In this document: piece after piece, positions 1-5,471 of the stretch | How the letters are laid out: each line of letters starts with the position of its first letter | Numbering within the stretch: position 1 is the first letter of the stretch | Assembly (NCBI GenBank): GCA_964550535.1 | Contig: CAZJZQ010000172.1 | Location: 1 to 5,471 of the forward strand | Length of the DNA stretch: 5,471 nt | Direction: 5' to 3' | Origin: UBA7672 sp964550535 | GTDB taxonomy: Bacteria; Pseudomonadota; Alphaproteobacteria; Caulobacterales; Hyphomonadaceae | Program-made: the position numbers and the translations under genes | The notes under the pieces: model-generated | Told to the model about the DNA's origin: nothing | Database searches by the model: none | The model's input: the letters and a program-made list of their open reading frames with translations, nothing else

Positions 1-119
1 CGCCTACAGCGCATTGCGCGCCCCGCTCCCTCATGCCCGGAGCTAAAACATGGCAACATCCCGCAGGGCTCAAACCCGTGCGAAGGAGAGATCACGTCCA
101 CCAGCCGCGCCGCGAAATG

Positions 120-518
120 CTACGTCTCCGCAGCCTTGGCCCTGTAGGCGATATATCCACGCTCAACCATCCGCCGCAGCGCATCGTAAGCATGGCTCAG
201 TTCCTCATACGCCGACCGTAGCGCCGCCAGACGCGCCGCCTCAACAGGTGTCGGCGCCTCCAGCCTGTCCGCGGTCTCCAGCGCAGCCGCGACCCATCGC
301 GCCCGCGCATGAGCCGCCGCGACGGCGAGGCGCTGGAAACGCTCCAACTCCATGTTGCCGATGGTGCGGGCCAGCAATTCCTGGTTCGCGGCGAAGGCGG
401 CGAAGTCGATCTGTTCGAGGTGGCCACGCATCTGGCGCTGCGTCTGCGTATCGAGCACGGGTTCCGGCTCGAAATGCTCGGTGGCCCGGCGGGCGTGGGT
501 TGAGATCGTCATGGGCAT
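120..518 (-). CDS. Hypothetical helical protein, 132 aa
   Basis: I do not recognise this family. The protein (MPMTISTHARRATEHFEPEP at the N-terminus) has a short polar N-terminal stretch of about 25 residues. After it, almost everything is predicted-helical sequence rich in Ala, Arg, Glu and Leu, including a Glu/Leu/Arg-rich segment around residues 45-75 and another around 85-125. This looks like a small helical bundle or coiled-coil protein. There is no cysteine, signal peptide or membrane segment. The reading frame stays open upstream to 659, but I chose the ATG at 518 because a GGGAG Shine-Dalgarno lies 8 bases before it, and the upstream extension is Arg/Pro/Gly-rich and looks non-coding. 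It is on the same strand as the ligase gene upstream but 211 bases away, so it is probably its own transcription unit. That it is a gene is fairly likely; its function is unknown. Confidence 0.7.
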   Translation of the reverse strand: MPMTISTHARRATEHFEPEPVLDTQTQRQMRGHLEQIDFAAFAANQELLARTIGNMELERFQRLAVAAAHARARWVAAALETADRLEAPTPVEAARLAALRSAYEELSHAYDALRRMVERGYIAYRAKAAET

Positions 519-526
519 GGCGTCAT

Positions 527-531
527 CTCCC
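527..531 (-). promoter_or_regulatory. Shine-Dalgarno (GGGAG) deciding the start of the 132-aa gene
   Basis: On the minus strand GGGAG lies 8 bases before the ATG at 518. This supports that start over the in-frame ATG at 659. Confidence 0.6.
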
Positions 532-729
532 GGCCGGAGGCGTCTTGCGCGCCCCGCGCCGGGATAATGCTGCGCCCGGGAGGTTAGCGGGGTGTTGAGG
601 TATTCGGTGAAATTGCCACGCGCTGGGGCCTCACCAACGGCGCATCGCAGGGGGCGCACGGTCCACGGATAGCGCGGTCGATGGCCCGCCTGATTGCGAG
701 GCCCCGCTCCGCGCCATATCTGAGGGAAA

Positions 730-2202
730 TCAGGCGTTCAGGCGGCTGACGAACCATTCGGTCAGGCGGGACCACACGGCGGTCTTGTCGGCGCCGTCCT
801 CGACGCCGTGGTCGAGATTGGGGTTGTCATTGATCTCGATCACCACCGGGCCATCGGGACCCGGCTTGATATCGACGCCATAGAAGCCGTCGCCGATCAG
901 GTTGGCCGCGCGCACGCCGACATCGACAACGTCGGCCGGGGCTTCGGCGACAGCGATCGCGCGGTGTCCGCCTTCCAGCGGGTCCTTGTCCCCCTCGCGA
1001 TGCTTGATGATCTGCCAGTGGCCGCGCGCCATCTTGTACTGGCAGACGAATAGCGGCCGCTTGTCGAGCACGCCGACGCGCCAGTCGAATTCCGTGGGAA
1101 TGAACTTCTGCGCGATGACGAGGTCGGAGTCCTCAAGGAAGGCGTCGACGATGCTTTTCAGCTCCGTCATGTCCCCGGCCTTCTTGATGCCGCGCGAGAA
1201 CGAACCGTCAGGAATCTTCAACACGACCGGGAAGCCCAGACGGTCAGCGACGTCCTCCAGATTGGTCTTGTCCTGCACGATCACCGTGTCCGGCGAAGGC
1301 AGGCCCGCGCCTGTCAGCCGCTCCCACAGATAGACCTTGTTCGTGCAGCGCATCATCGACACGGGATCGTCGATGACCGGCATGCCCTCGGCCCACGCGC
1401 GGCGGGCGAAGCGATAGGTGTGGTTGGTGATCGAGGTCGTCTCGCGGATCATCAGCGCGTCGAACTCGGCGAGGCGCGCCAGATCCTTCTTGGTGATCGG
1501 CTCGATCTCGACGCCGTCTTTTTCGGCCAGCCGCGCCCAGTATTCCAGCGTCTCGACGCTGGAGGGCGGCAACTGTTCGTTGGGGTCGTACAGCACTGCG
1601 ATGGAGTGCTTGGCGATGATCCGCGCCTTGGGCGATTTCCACACGCGGCCCGTATAGTTGGTGAGGCTGTCGGTGAAGAATCTCAGCTCGTCGCCCTTCA
1701 GATTGGTGAAGGGCTGGAGCTTGATGCGCTTGATCTCCACCGCCGGCGCCTTGCCGTTCATCATCGTCGTGACCAGCAGCACCGGCGCGCGATACCAGTC
1801 GAACAGCAAGCGGCCAAAGCGGCGGAAGCGCTCGTCCTGGGTTTCGCCGAAGCAGACCAGCAGCTTTTCCGGCACGGCCGTGTTGTCGCCCGCCCGCACC
1901 CTGTCCTTGTTCAACGCTTCTTCCAGATCGGGCAACGCCTGTTCCGATCCCTCGCGCTGGTAAAGCTCCAGCATCGTCTCGACGGTCGGCACCACGCGAT
2001 GCCCGCGCGCCTCGGCGAGCAGCGAGGCGTAATACCCGTCCGTCTGGTAGTTATAGTTGCGGGCGAGGTTGATGATCTTCGGCCGCGAGCCGGACAGCAG
2101 CTTCGGTTGCAGGACATAGTCCCGTGTCGTCATCATGCGGAACGGCGCGCCCAATTGGGCGAGGTCGCGCAGGTCGTCGGCGATCAGAATCCAGTCTCTC
2201 AT
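730..2202 (-). CDS. RimK-like ATP-grasp ligase with RLAN N-terminal domain
   Basis: A 490-residue enzyme of the ATP-grasp superfamily, whose members use ATP to activate a carboxylate as an acyl phosphate and join it to an amine. Residues 1 to about 180 match the RimK-like ATP-grasp N-terminal (RLAN) domain; its signature is visible as NLARNYNYQTDGYYASLLAE at 45-64. A pre-ATP-grasp part follows. The ATP-grasp fold itself occupies about 280-485: the nucleotide-binding strand and glycine-rich loop VVLKIPDGSFSRGIKK at 326-341 (Lys329), QKFIPTEFDWRVGVLD at 365-380 with Arg375, and the magnesium site YGVDIK (Asp444) plus VIEINDNPN at 454-462 (Glu456, Asn458). All expected catalytic positions appear intact. 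It is much longer than ribosomal RimK (about 300 aa), so a role in S6 glutamylation should not be assumed. It starts inside the stop codon of the acetyltransferase gene (ATGA) and has no evident Shine-Dalgarno of its own, so translation is probably coupled. Substrate unknown. Confidence 0.93.
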   Translation of the reverse strand: MRDWILIADDLRDLAQLGAPFRMMTTRDYVLQPKLLSGSRPKIINLARNYNYQTDGYYASLLAEARGHRVVPTVETMLELYQREGSEQALPDLEEALNKDRVRAGDNTAVPEKLLVCFGETQDERFRRFGRLLFDWYRAPVLLVTTMMNGKAPAVEIKRIKLQPFTNLKGDELRFFTDSLTNYTGRVWKSPKARIIAKHSIAVLYDPNEQLPPSSVETLEYWARLAEKDGVEIEPITKKDLARLAEFDALMIRETTSITNHTYRFARRAWAEGMPVIDDPVSMMRCTNKVYLWERLTGAGLPSPDTVIVQDKTNLEDVADRLGFPVVLKIPDGSFSRGIKKAGDMTELKSIVDAFLEDSDLVIAQKFIPTEFDWRVGVLDKRPLFVCQYKMARGHWQIIKHREGDKDPLEGGHRAIAVAEAPADVVDVGVRAANLIGDGFYGVDIKPGPDGPVVIEINDNPNLDHGVEDGADKTAVWSRLTEWFVSRLNA

Positions 2203-2696
2203 GCCGCGCGAGCCCGCGAACGTGTTTCATCGCGGGCCAGCGAACGCTGGAGGCGCAGCGCCGGGGCTCCATCGAAATAATAGTCTTCGTGACGGCCGAA
2301 CTGTTCGTAGCCAAGGCGGCGATAGAGGGCGATGGCCCCGGCATTGTCCTCCCGGACTTCCAGGCGCAGCGCTACGCACCCCCGGTTGCGCGCCGCCCGT
2401 TCGGCGGCGGTCATCAGCGTGGCGGCGACACCCTTGCCCCGCGCTTCCGGCGCGGTGGCGATCGAGTACAGCCGCGCCGTGCGCGAGGTGCTGCGGTAGA
2501 ACACCATGGCGTAGCCCGCGATACGGCCGCCCAACATCGCGATCAGCACGTCTGCGGTGGACGATTGCAGATGATGGAAAAGACTGCGGCGGGAAAGCCT
2601 GTCGCCGTCGAAGCAGACAAGTTCCATCTGTTCGATGTCGCCAGCGTCAGAGAGCCTGGCGGCGCGTATCGTGACGCGTGACCCGGAGGGGCCCAT
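2199..2696 (-). CDS. GNAT family N-acetyltransferase (RimI-like)
   Basis: A 165-residue protein covering a single GNAT fold, which transfers acetyl from acetyl-CoA to an amine. The N-terminal strand begins at VTIRAARLSDAGDIEQME (8-25). The central strands carry IAGYAMVFYR (59-68) and ARLYSIATAP (74-83). The acetyl-CoA pyrophosphate loop is EARGKGVAATLM at 84-95 (R/QxxGxG/A type). Motif B, LEVREDNAGAIALYRRLGY (112-130), has the Asn118 and Tyr125 usual in RimI-like enzymes, followed by the Tyr pair at 139-140. The tail from 150 is Arg-rich and probably disordered. The ATG at 2696 is preceded by GGGAG at 10 bases. The gene is first in an operon with the ATP-grasp ligase and overlaps it by 4 bases. 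RimI-type enzymes acetylate protein N-termini, but this partner suggests a small-molecule or peptide amine instead; that is inference. Confidence 0.9.
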   Translation of the reverse strand: MGPSGSRVTIRAARLSDAGDIEQMELVCFDGDRLSRRSLFHHLQSSTADVLIAMLGGRIAGYAMVFYRSTSRTARLYSIATAPEARGKGVAATLMTAAERAARNRGCVALRLEVREDNAGAIALYRRLGYEQFGRHEDYYFDGAPALRLQRSLARDETRSRARAA

Positions 2697-2726
2697 GGAC
2701 GTTTCGCTCCCGCGAGAATGAAGCCG

Positions 2727-2754
2727 ATTAACGCCACGGATCGTCCACTGTCGA
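2727..2754 (-). promoter_or_regulatory. Possible promoter of the GNAT-ligase operon
   Basis: Read on the minus strand, TCGACA (2749-2754) resembles a -35 box, and GTTAAT (2727-2732) lies 16 bases downstream as a -10 box. Transcription would start near 2720, giving a leader of about 24 bases that includes the GGGAG at 2707-2711. The box matches are modest and were found by eye. Confidence 0.3.
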
Positions 2755-2829
2755 GTGTCTTTTCATTGAGGCGGTCGCCAATTCGCTGCACGCCATGGTC
2801 AGGGGCGCCGCAAGCGATTCGCGGGACAT

Positions 2830-2834
2830 GAGGG
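2830..2834 (+). promoter_or_regulatory. Shine-Dalgarno (GAGGG) favouring the vanZ-like start at 2843
   Basis: GAGGG lies 8 bases before the ATG at 2843. The in-frame ATGs at 2795 and 2828 have no comparable site, so 2843 is preferred. Confidence 0.5.
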
Positions 2835-2842
2835 ATCGAGCC

Positions 2843-3250
2843 ATGGACAGCGCGCCAAAGCCGCTTGCGCCTTCGACGATGGGGCTGTGGATAATTCTTG
2901 GCGCCGGTTCCGGCCTGGCCATGGCGCTTGCCGCCTGGCTGCTCATCGCGCCCGAGCCGGGCCCGCCGCCGGCCTTCCCCTTTCAGGACAAGCTCTATCA
3001 CTTCATCGCGTTCGGCTGCCTGACGGGGCCTGCGGCGCTGATCCTGCCGGGGCGTTATCTGTGGTTCTGGGCAGCGCACATGCTGGCGCTGGGAGCCGGT
3101 ATCGAGGTGGTGCAGGAGCTGGGCGGACAGGGCCGGTCGGGCTCGCTGCTGGATTTTCTGGCCGACGCGGCGGGCGTGGCGGCGGCGGTTATCGTGGCGC
3201 GCTGGCTCCGTGCGCGCTTTGTGAAGGACGATCCGCAGACCCGGCCATGA
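2843..3250 (+). CDS. VanZ-like family membrane protein
   Basis: A 135-residue integral membrane protein of the VanZ-like family, named after the teicoplanin resistance protein VanZ. The biochemical role of most members is unknown. Four hydrophobic segments are visible at about 13-35, 52-70, 72-92 and 103-122. The conserved polar positions sit where the family has them: DKLYHFIAF at 49-57 (Asp49, Lys50, His53), IEVVQE at 87-92 (Glu88, Gln91), and GRSGSLLDFLADAAG at 97-111 (Arg98, Asp104, Asp108, Gly111). The C-terminal tail is short and charged. The frame is open from 2795, adding 16 hydrophilic residues if the earlier ATG is used, but a good Shine-Dalgarno precedes 2843. The stop overlaps a possible ATG for the next frame (ATGA at 3247), and an 81-residue gene follows on the same strand. 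Nothing nearby points to glycopeptide resistance. Confidence 0.85.
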   Translation: MDSAPKPLAPSTMGLWIILGAGSGLAMALAAWLLIAPEPGPPPAFPFQDKLYHFIAFGCLTGPAALILPGRYLWFWAAHMLALGAGIEVVQELGGQGRSGSLLDFLADAAGVAAAVIVARWLRARFVKDDPQTRP

Positions 3251-3285
3251 AACCCTTCGTCTTTCCCCGCGTATCTGCTCCGGGA

Positions 3286-3337
3286 CGTCTTCGTGGGGCA
3301 ACAGGAAAGGCCATGCCGATGACCGACCACGAAGACG
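3286..3337 (+). repeat. Perfect 11-bp inverted repeat enclosing the start of the 81-aa gene
   Basis: CGTCTTCGTGG at 3286-3296 is exactly complementary to CCACGAAGACG at 3327-3337, with a 30-base loop. The loop holds AGGAAAGG (3303-3310) and both candidate ATGs (3313 and 3319) of the 81-aa gene. In the mRNA this would form a stem around the ribosome binding site. There is no T-tract, so it does not look like a terminator. TCGTCTT at 3258-3264 could compete for the right arm by a weaker 7-bp pairing with AAGACGA at 3332-3338. Confidence 0.5.
3303..3310 (+). promoter_or_regulatory. Shine-Dalgarno (AGGAAAGG) deciding the start of the 81-aa gene
   Basis: AGGAAAGG lies just before the ATGs at 3313 and 3319. 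It favours these over the ATG at 3247, which overlaps the vanZ-like stop but whose nearest AAGGA is about 18 bases away. Confidence 0.5.
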
Positions 3338-3558
3338 ACGACCAGATGGTGACCCTCCGGGTTCAGGTGAGCATGCTGGCCGAACACGTTGGCCGCGCCA
3401 TCCGGGTAATATCCGAATACCAGGCCCGGGGATGGGACACCGAGGCGGCGGAGGCGCGCTTGCAGGTGCTGGAAAACCTGATGTGGAAGCTCCACGCCCG
3501 CCACATGCGCCTGAAAGCCGGTATCGAACGCGCGCCCGCAGCGCCGCTGCTTCACTAG
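3313..3558 (+). CDS. Small hypothetical protein, 81 aa
   Basis: I do not recognise this protein. It begins with an acidic tail (MPMTDHEDDDQM), followed by two likely amphipathic helices at about 13-37 and 43-68, the second rich in Leu, Glu, Arg and His (ARLQVLENLMWKLHARHMRL at 48-67). A short Ala/Pro tail ends in Leu-Leu-His. It has no cysteine and no membrane segment. The start at 3313 has a Shine-Dalgarno. An alternative start at 3247 overlaps the vanZ-like stop as ATGA and would give 103 residues with a basic N-terminal addition. It follows the VanZ-like gene on the same strand and is probably co-transcribed with it. It ends one base before the end of the convergent hemB gene, so any terminator must lie inside hemB or be absent. 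Its reality rests on the Shine-Dalgarno, the plausible helical composition and the tight packing. Confidence 0.6.
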   Translation: MPMTDHEDDDQMVTLRVQVSMLAEHVGRAIRVISEYQARGWDTEAAEARLQVLENLMWKLHARHMRLKAGIERAPAAPLLH

Positions 3559-3559
3559 G

Positions 3560-4567
3560 TTATTTGCCGAAAAGCTGCGCGGCCCGTTCAGCGAAATAGG
3601 TGATTACGCCCGATGCCCCGGCCCGTTTGAATGCCGACAGCGTCTCGATGATCGCCTTGTCCTCGTCCAGCCAGCCCTGCGCCCCCGCGGCCTTGATCTG
3701 CGCGTATTCGCCGGAAATCTGGAAGACCAGCGTGGGAAGCGCGAACTCGGCTGACACGCGCTGCACGATGTCCAGATAGGGAAGCCCCGGCTTCACCATA
3801 ACCATGTCGGCGCCTTCCTGGATGTCCATCGCGACTTCGCGCAGGGCTTCCTCGGTGTTTCCGAAATCCATCTGGTAGGTCTTCTTGTCGCCCTTTAGCA
3901 CCGACGCCGTGCCCACCGCATCGCGGTAGGGGCCGTAAAAGGCCGACGCATACTTGGCGGCGTAGGACAGGATCATCACATTCTCGAAGCCCTCCTCGTC
4001 CAGCGCATCGCGGATCGCGCCGATGCGGCCGTCCATCATGTCGGAAGGGGCGACAATGTCCGCGCCCGCCCGCGCCTGCACCAGCGATTGCTCAACCAGC
4101 ATCGCGACCGTTTCGTCATTCAGGACATAGCCGTCATCATCCAGCAGGCCGTCATGGCCATGGCTGGTAAAGGGGTCCAGCGCCACGTCGCAGGCGACGC
4201 CGACTTCGGGCGCCGCCGCCTTGATCGCCTGGATCACGGTGGGAATCAGACCGTCCGGGTTCAGCGCTTCGTCGCCGCTCTCATTCTTCCGGGCGCCATC
4301 GATATGAGGAAAGATCGCAAGCGCCGGGATGCCCAGCTCGCGGGCCCGCACGGCGGCCTTGGCCGCCTCGTCCACATTCAGACGGTCCACCCCCGGCATG
4401 GATTTCACCGGCACGCGCGGCTCCTTGCCGTCATGCACGATCAGGCCCCACACCAGATCGTCCGGCGAAGGTTTCGTCTCGCGCACAAGACGGCGGCTCC
4501 AGTCGTGCTGACGCAGGCGGCGCAGGCGGGTGGCGGGATAAACCCCGGTGACGACGGACTTGGGCAT
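3560..4567 (-). CDS. hemB: Porphobilinogen synthase (delta-aminolevulinic acid dehydratase)
   Basis: A cytosolic enzyme that condenses two 5-aminolevulinate molecules to porphobilinogen, the second common step of tetrapyrrole (heme) synthesis. At 335 residues it has the family's usual length. The two Schiff-base lysines are present: Lys205 in SYAAKYASAFYGPYRDA (201-217) and Lys259 in GADMVMVKPGLPY (252-264), the latter being the family signature. The metal region DVALDPFTSHGHDG (127-140) has Asp where zinc-dependent enzymes have Cys, and Cys126 is the protein's only cysteine. This marks the magnesium-type, zinc-independent class seen in many alphaproteobacteria and Pseudomonas. YQMDFGN at 231-237 differs from the usual YQMDPAN, and VFQISGEYAQ (281-290) differs from the commoner YQVSGEYAM. 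The ATG at 4567 has AAAGGA with 7 bases between. It is divergent from the peroxiredoxin gene and converges on the 81-aa gene with a one-base gap. Confidence 0.98.
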   Translation of the reverse strand: MPKSVVTGVYPATRLRRLRQHDWSRRLVRETKPSPDDLVWGLIVHDGKEPRVPVKSMPGVDRLNVDEAAKAAVRARELGIPALAIFPHIDGARKNESGDEALNPDGLIPTVIQAIKAAAPEVGVACDVALDPFTSHGHDGLLDDDGYVLNDETVAMLVEQSLVQARAGADIVAPSDMMDGRIGAIRDALDEEGFENVMILSYAAKYASAFYGPYRDAVGTASVLKGDKKTYQMDFGNTEEALREVAMDIQEGADMVMVKPGLPYLDIVQRVSAEFALPTLVFQISGEYAQIKAAGAQGWLDEDKAIIETLSAFKRAGASGVITYFAERAAQLFGK

Positions 4568-4587
4568 GGCGCGTTCCTTTGTCCCGC

Positions 4588-4616
4588 TACCTAGCCCTCG
4601 CCGCCGTCCGTGTCAC
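4588..4616 (-). promoter_or_regulatory. Possible hemB promoter
   Basis: On the minus strand GTGACA (4611-4616; 5 of 6 to TTGACA) is followed after 17 bases by TAGGTA (4588-4593), a weak -10 box. The start would fall near 4581, leaving a leader of about 14 bases that still contains the Shine-Dalgarno at 4575-4580. Found by eye only. Confidence 0.3.
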
Positions 4617-4655
4617 GGGCCGGTGGAACCCGGTTTGGACGGGCGCCACGCGACG

Positions 4656-4685
4656 TTGATCCCTTCTGACAGCTTTCGCCACAAT
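4656..4685 (+). promoter_or_regulatory. Possible peroxiredoxin promoter
   Basis: TTGATC (4656-4661) and CACAAT (4680-4685) each match 4 of 6 consensus bases, with an 18-base spacer. Transcription would start near 4692, giving a leader of about 66 bases that contains the CAGAC repeats. The assignment is tentative. Confidence 0.3.
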
Positions 4686-4710
4686 CGGGGTTTAGGTTCC
4701 GCCCGGCAGC

Positions 4711-4744
4711 CAGACTTCGACAGTCAGACTTCAACCAGTCAGAC
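4711..4744 (+). repeat. Short direct repeats in the peroxiredoxin leader
   Basis: CAGACTTC occurs at 4711-4718 and 4725-4732, and a third CAGAC at 4740-4744, so the units are spaced 14 and 15 bases apart. Equivalently, CAGTCAGAC occurs at 4721-4729 and 4736-4744. The array ends directly at the Shine-Dalgarno AGGGAG (4745-4750). It could be a slippage-derived duplication or a set of binding sites. Confidence 0.6.
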
Positions 4745-4757
4745 AGGGAGACACCCC

Positions 4758-5420
4758 ATGCCGTTCAGGATTGGCGACAAGGCGCCCGATTTCACCGCCG
4801 AAACCACGCAGGGAGCGCTCAGCCTGCACGCCTATCTGGGCGATAGCTGGGGCCTGTTATTCTCGCACCCTAAGGATTTCACACCCGTCTGCACGACCGA
4901 GCTGGGCTCGCTGGCCCAGCTGGAGCCGGAGTTCGCGAAGCGTAATGTGAAGCTGGTCGGCCTGTCCGTGGACCCGGTGGCGGACCACACGCGCTGGCTG
5001 CCGGACATCAAGGAGGTGACGGGCTTTCTGCCGTCTTATCCGCTGATCGCAGACCCCGAGCTGAAGGTCTCCAAGCTGTACGACATGCTTCCGGCGGATG
5101 CGAGCGACACGGCCACGGGCCGCACCGCCGCCAACAACGCCACGGTGCGCGTGGTCTATGTCATCGGCCCCGACAAGGGCATCAAGGCGATGCTGGCCTA
5201 TCCGATGACTTCGGGCCGCGATTTCGCGGAGGTGCTGCGCCTGATCGACAGCCTGCAACTGACCGCGAAGTACAAGGTCGCGACGCCCGCCAACTGGCGC
5301 AGCGGCGACGACGTCATCATCGCGGGCTCGGTGTCGGACGAGGATGCGAAGAGGCAATATCCCGAAGGCTGGACCGCGCCAAAACCCTATCTGCGCGTGG
5401 TCCCGCAGCCGAAGGGTTAG
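4758..5420 (+). CDS. 1-Cys peroxiredoxin (Prx6 type)
   Basis: A cytosolic thiol peroxidase that reduces hydrogen peroxide, alkyl hydroperoxides or peroxynitrite. The 220-residue length and the sequence fit the Prx6 subfamily. The peroxidatic site SHPKDFTPVCTTELG (36-50) holds Pro38, Thr42 and Cys45, and the partner arginine is Arg131 in RVVYVIGPDK (131-140). Cys45 is the only cysteine, so there is no resolving cysteine and the enzyme must rely on an outside thiol. The C-terminal region shows the family's YPMTSGRDFAEVLRLIDSLQ (148-167) and ATPANWRSGDDVII (175-188), followed by a YPEGW...PYLRVVPQP ending. The frame is open upstream to 4548, but the ATG at 4758 has AGGGAG 7 bases before it and the homologous N-terminus (MPFRIGDKAPDF) begins there. 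It is divergent from hemB. I see no terminator in the 51 bases after it. Confidence 0.97.
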   Translation: MPFRIGDKAPDFTAETTQGALSLHAYLGDSWGLLFSHPKDFTPVCTTELGSLAQLEPEFAKRNVKLVGLSVDPVADHTRWLPDIKEVTGFLPSYPLIADPELKVSKLYDMLPADASDTATGRTAANNATVRVVYVIGPDKGIKAMLAYPMTSGRDFAEVLRLIDSLQLTAKYKVATPANWRSGDDVIIAGSVSDEDAKRQYPEGWTAPKPYLRVVPQPKG

Positions 5421-5471
5421 GACGAATCGACATTCATGTCTCCCATTGCATTGCGCAGGCGAGGTGGATGA

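Noticed and set aside
31..49. GCTCC...GGAGC hairpin near the left edge
   Set aside because: The stem is only 5 bp with a 9-base loop and no T-run in the direction that would suit a terminator.
61..84. GGGCTCAAACCC-like element, considered as a tRNA T-arm or terminator
   Set aside because: Neither strand gives an acceptor stem or a full cloverleaf, and there is no T-tract.
1420..2280. Long 286-codon open frame on the plus strand across the ligase gene
   Set aside because: It is antisense to a well-supported ATP-grasp gene, is His/Arg/Gln-rich like a GC-bias shadow, and has no recognisable motif.
4625..4657. GGAACC followed by CGTT, resembling an EcfG general stress promoter
   Set aside because: The spacer is 23 bases, longer than the 16-17 or so expected for that sigma factor class.
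4548..4757. In-frame N-terminal extension of the peroxiredoxin from 4548
   Set aside because: It would start inside hemB, its sequence is unlike any peroxiredoxin N-terminus, and the start at 4758 has a strong Shine-Dalgarno and family-typical residues.
5436..5471. Tiny ORF of 11 codons ending exactly at the window edge
   Set aside because: It has no Shine-Dalgarno and is too short to support.

Overview
This is a GC-rich bacterial chromosomal segment that looks like housekeeping and small-molecule metabolism. I see no phage, IS, CRISPR, tRNA or rRNA features. The metal-site sequence of the HemB protein is the cysteine-free, Asp-rich type common in alphaproteobacteria. Together with the GC bias and the VanZ-like and RimK-like proteins, this suggests an alphaproteobacterium, possibly Sphingomonadales. 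The taxonomic placement is inference only.

Layout from left to right. Positions 1-119 hold nothing I can support. At 120-518 (minus) is a 132-residue helical protein of unknown function with a clear ribosome binding site. The gap 519-729 has no gene and no convincing terminator. At 730-2696 (minus) lies a two-gene operon: a GNAT acetyltransferase followed, through a 4-base ATGA overlap, by a 490-residue ATP-grasp ligase with a RimK-like N-terminal domain. A short divergent gap (2697-2842) separates it from a plus-strand pair at 2843-3558, a VanZ-like membrane protein and an 81-residue unknown protein. The start of the latter sits in the loop of a perfect 11-bp inverted repeat. Only one base separates the end of this pair from the end of hemB (3560-4567, minus). 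hemB and a 1-Cys peroxiredoxin gene (4758-5420, plus) diverge from a 190-bp intergenic region with plausible promoters and a short repeat array in the peroxiredoxin leader. The last 51 bases hold nothing convincing.

How the genes fit together: the GNAT and ATP-grasp proteins are very likely co-translated and may act in one pathway, in which one attaches an amino acid or amine through an amide bond and the other acetylates an amine. The substrate cannot be read from the sequence. HemB makes porphobilinogen for heme, and the divergent peroxiredoxin removes peroxides. This pairing could reflect shared oxidative or heme-linked regulation, but the sequence shows only adjacency. The most novel material is the uncharacterised ligase/acetyltransferase pair and the hairpin around the start of the 81-residue gene. 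I see no clear evidence of a wholly new multi-gene system.
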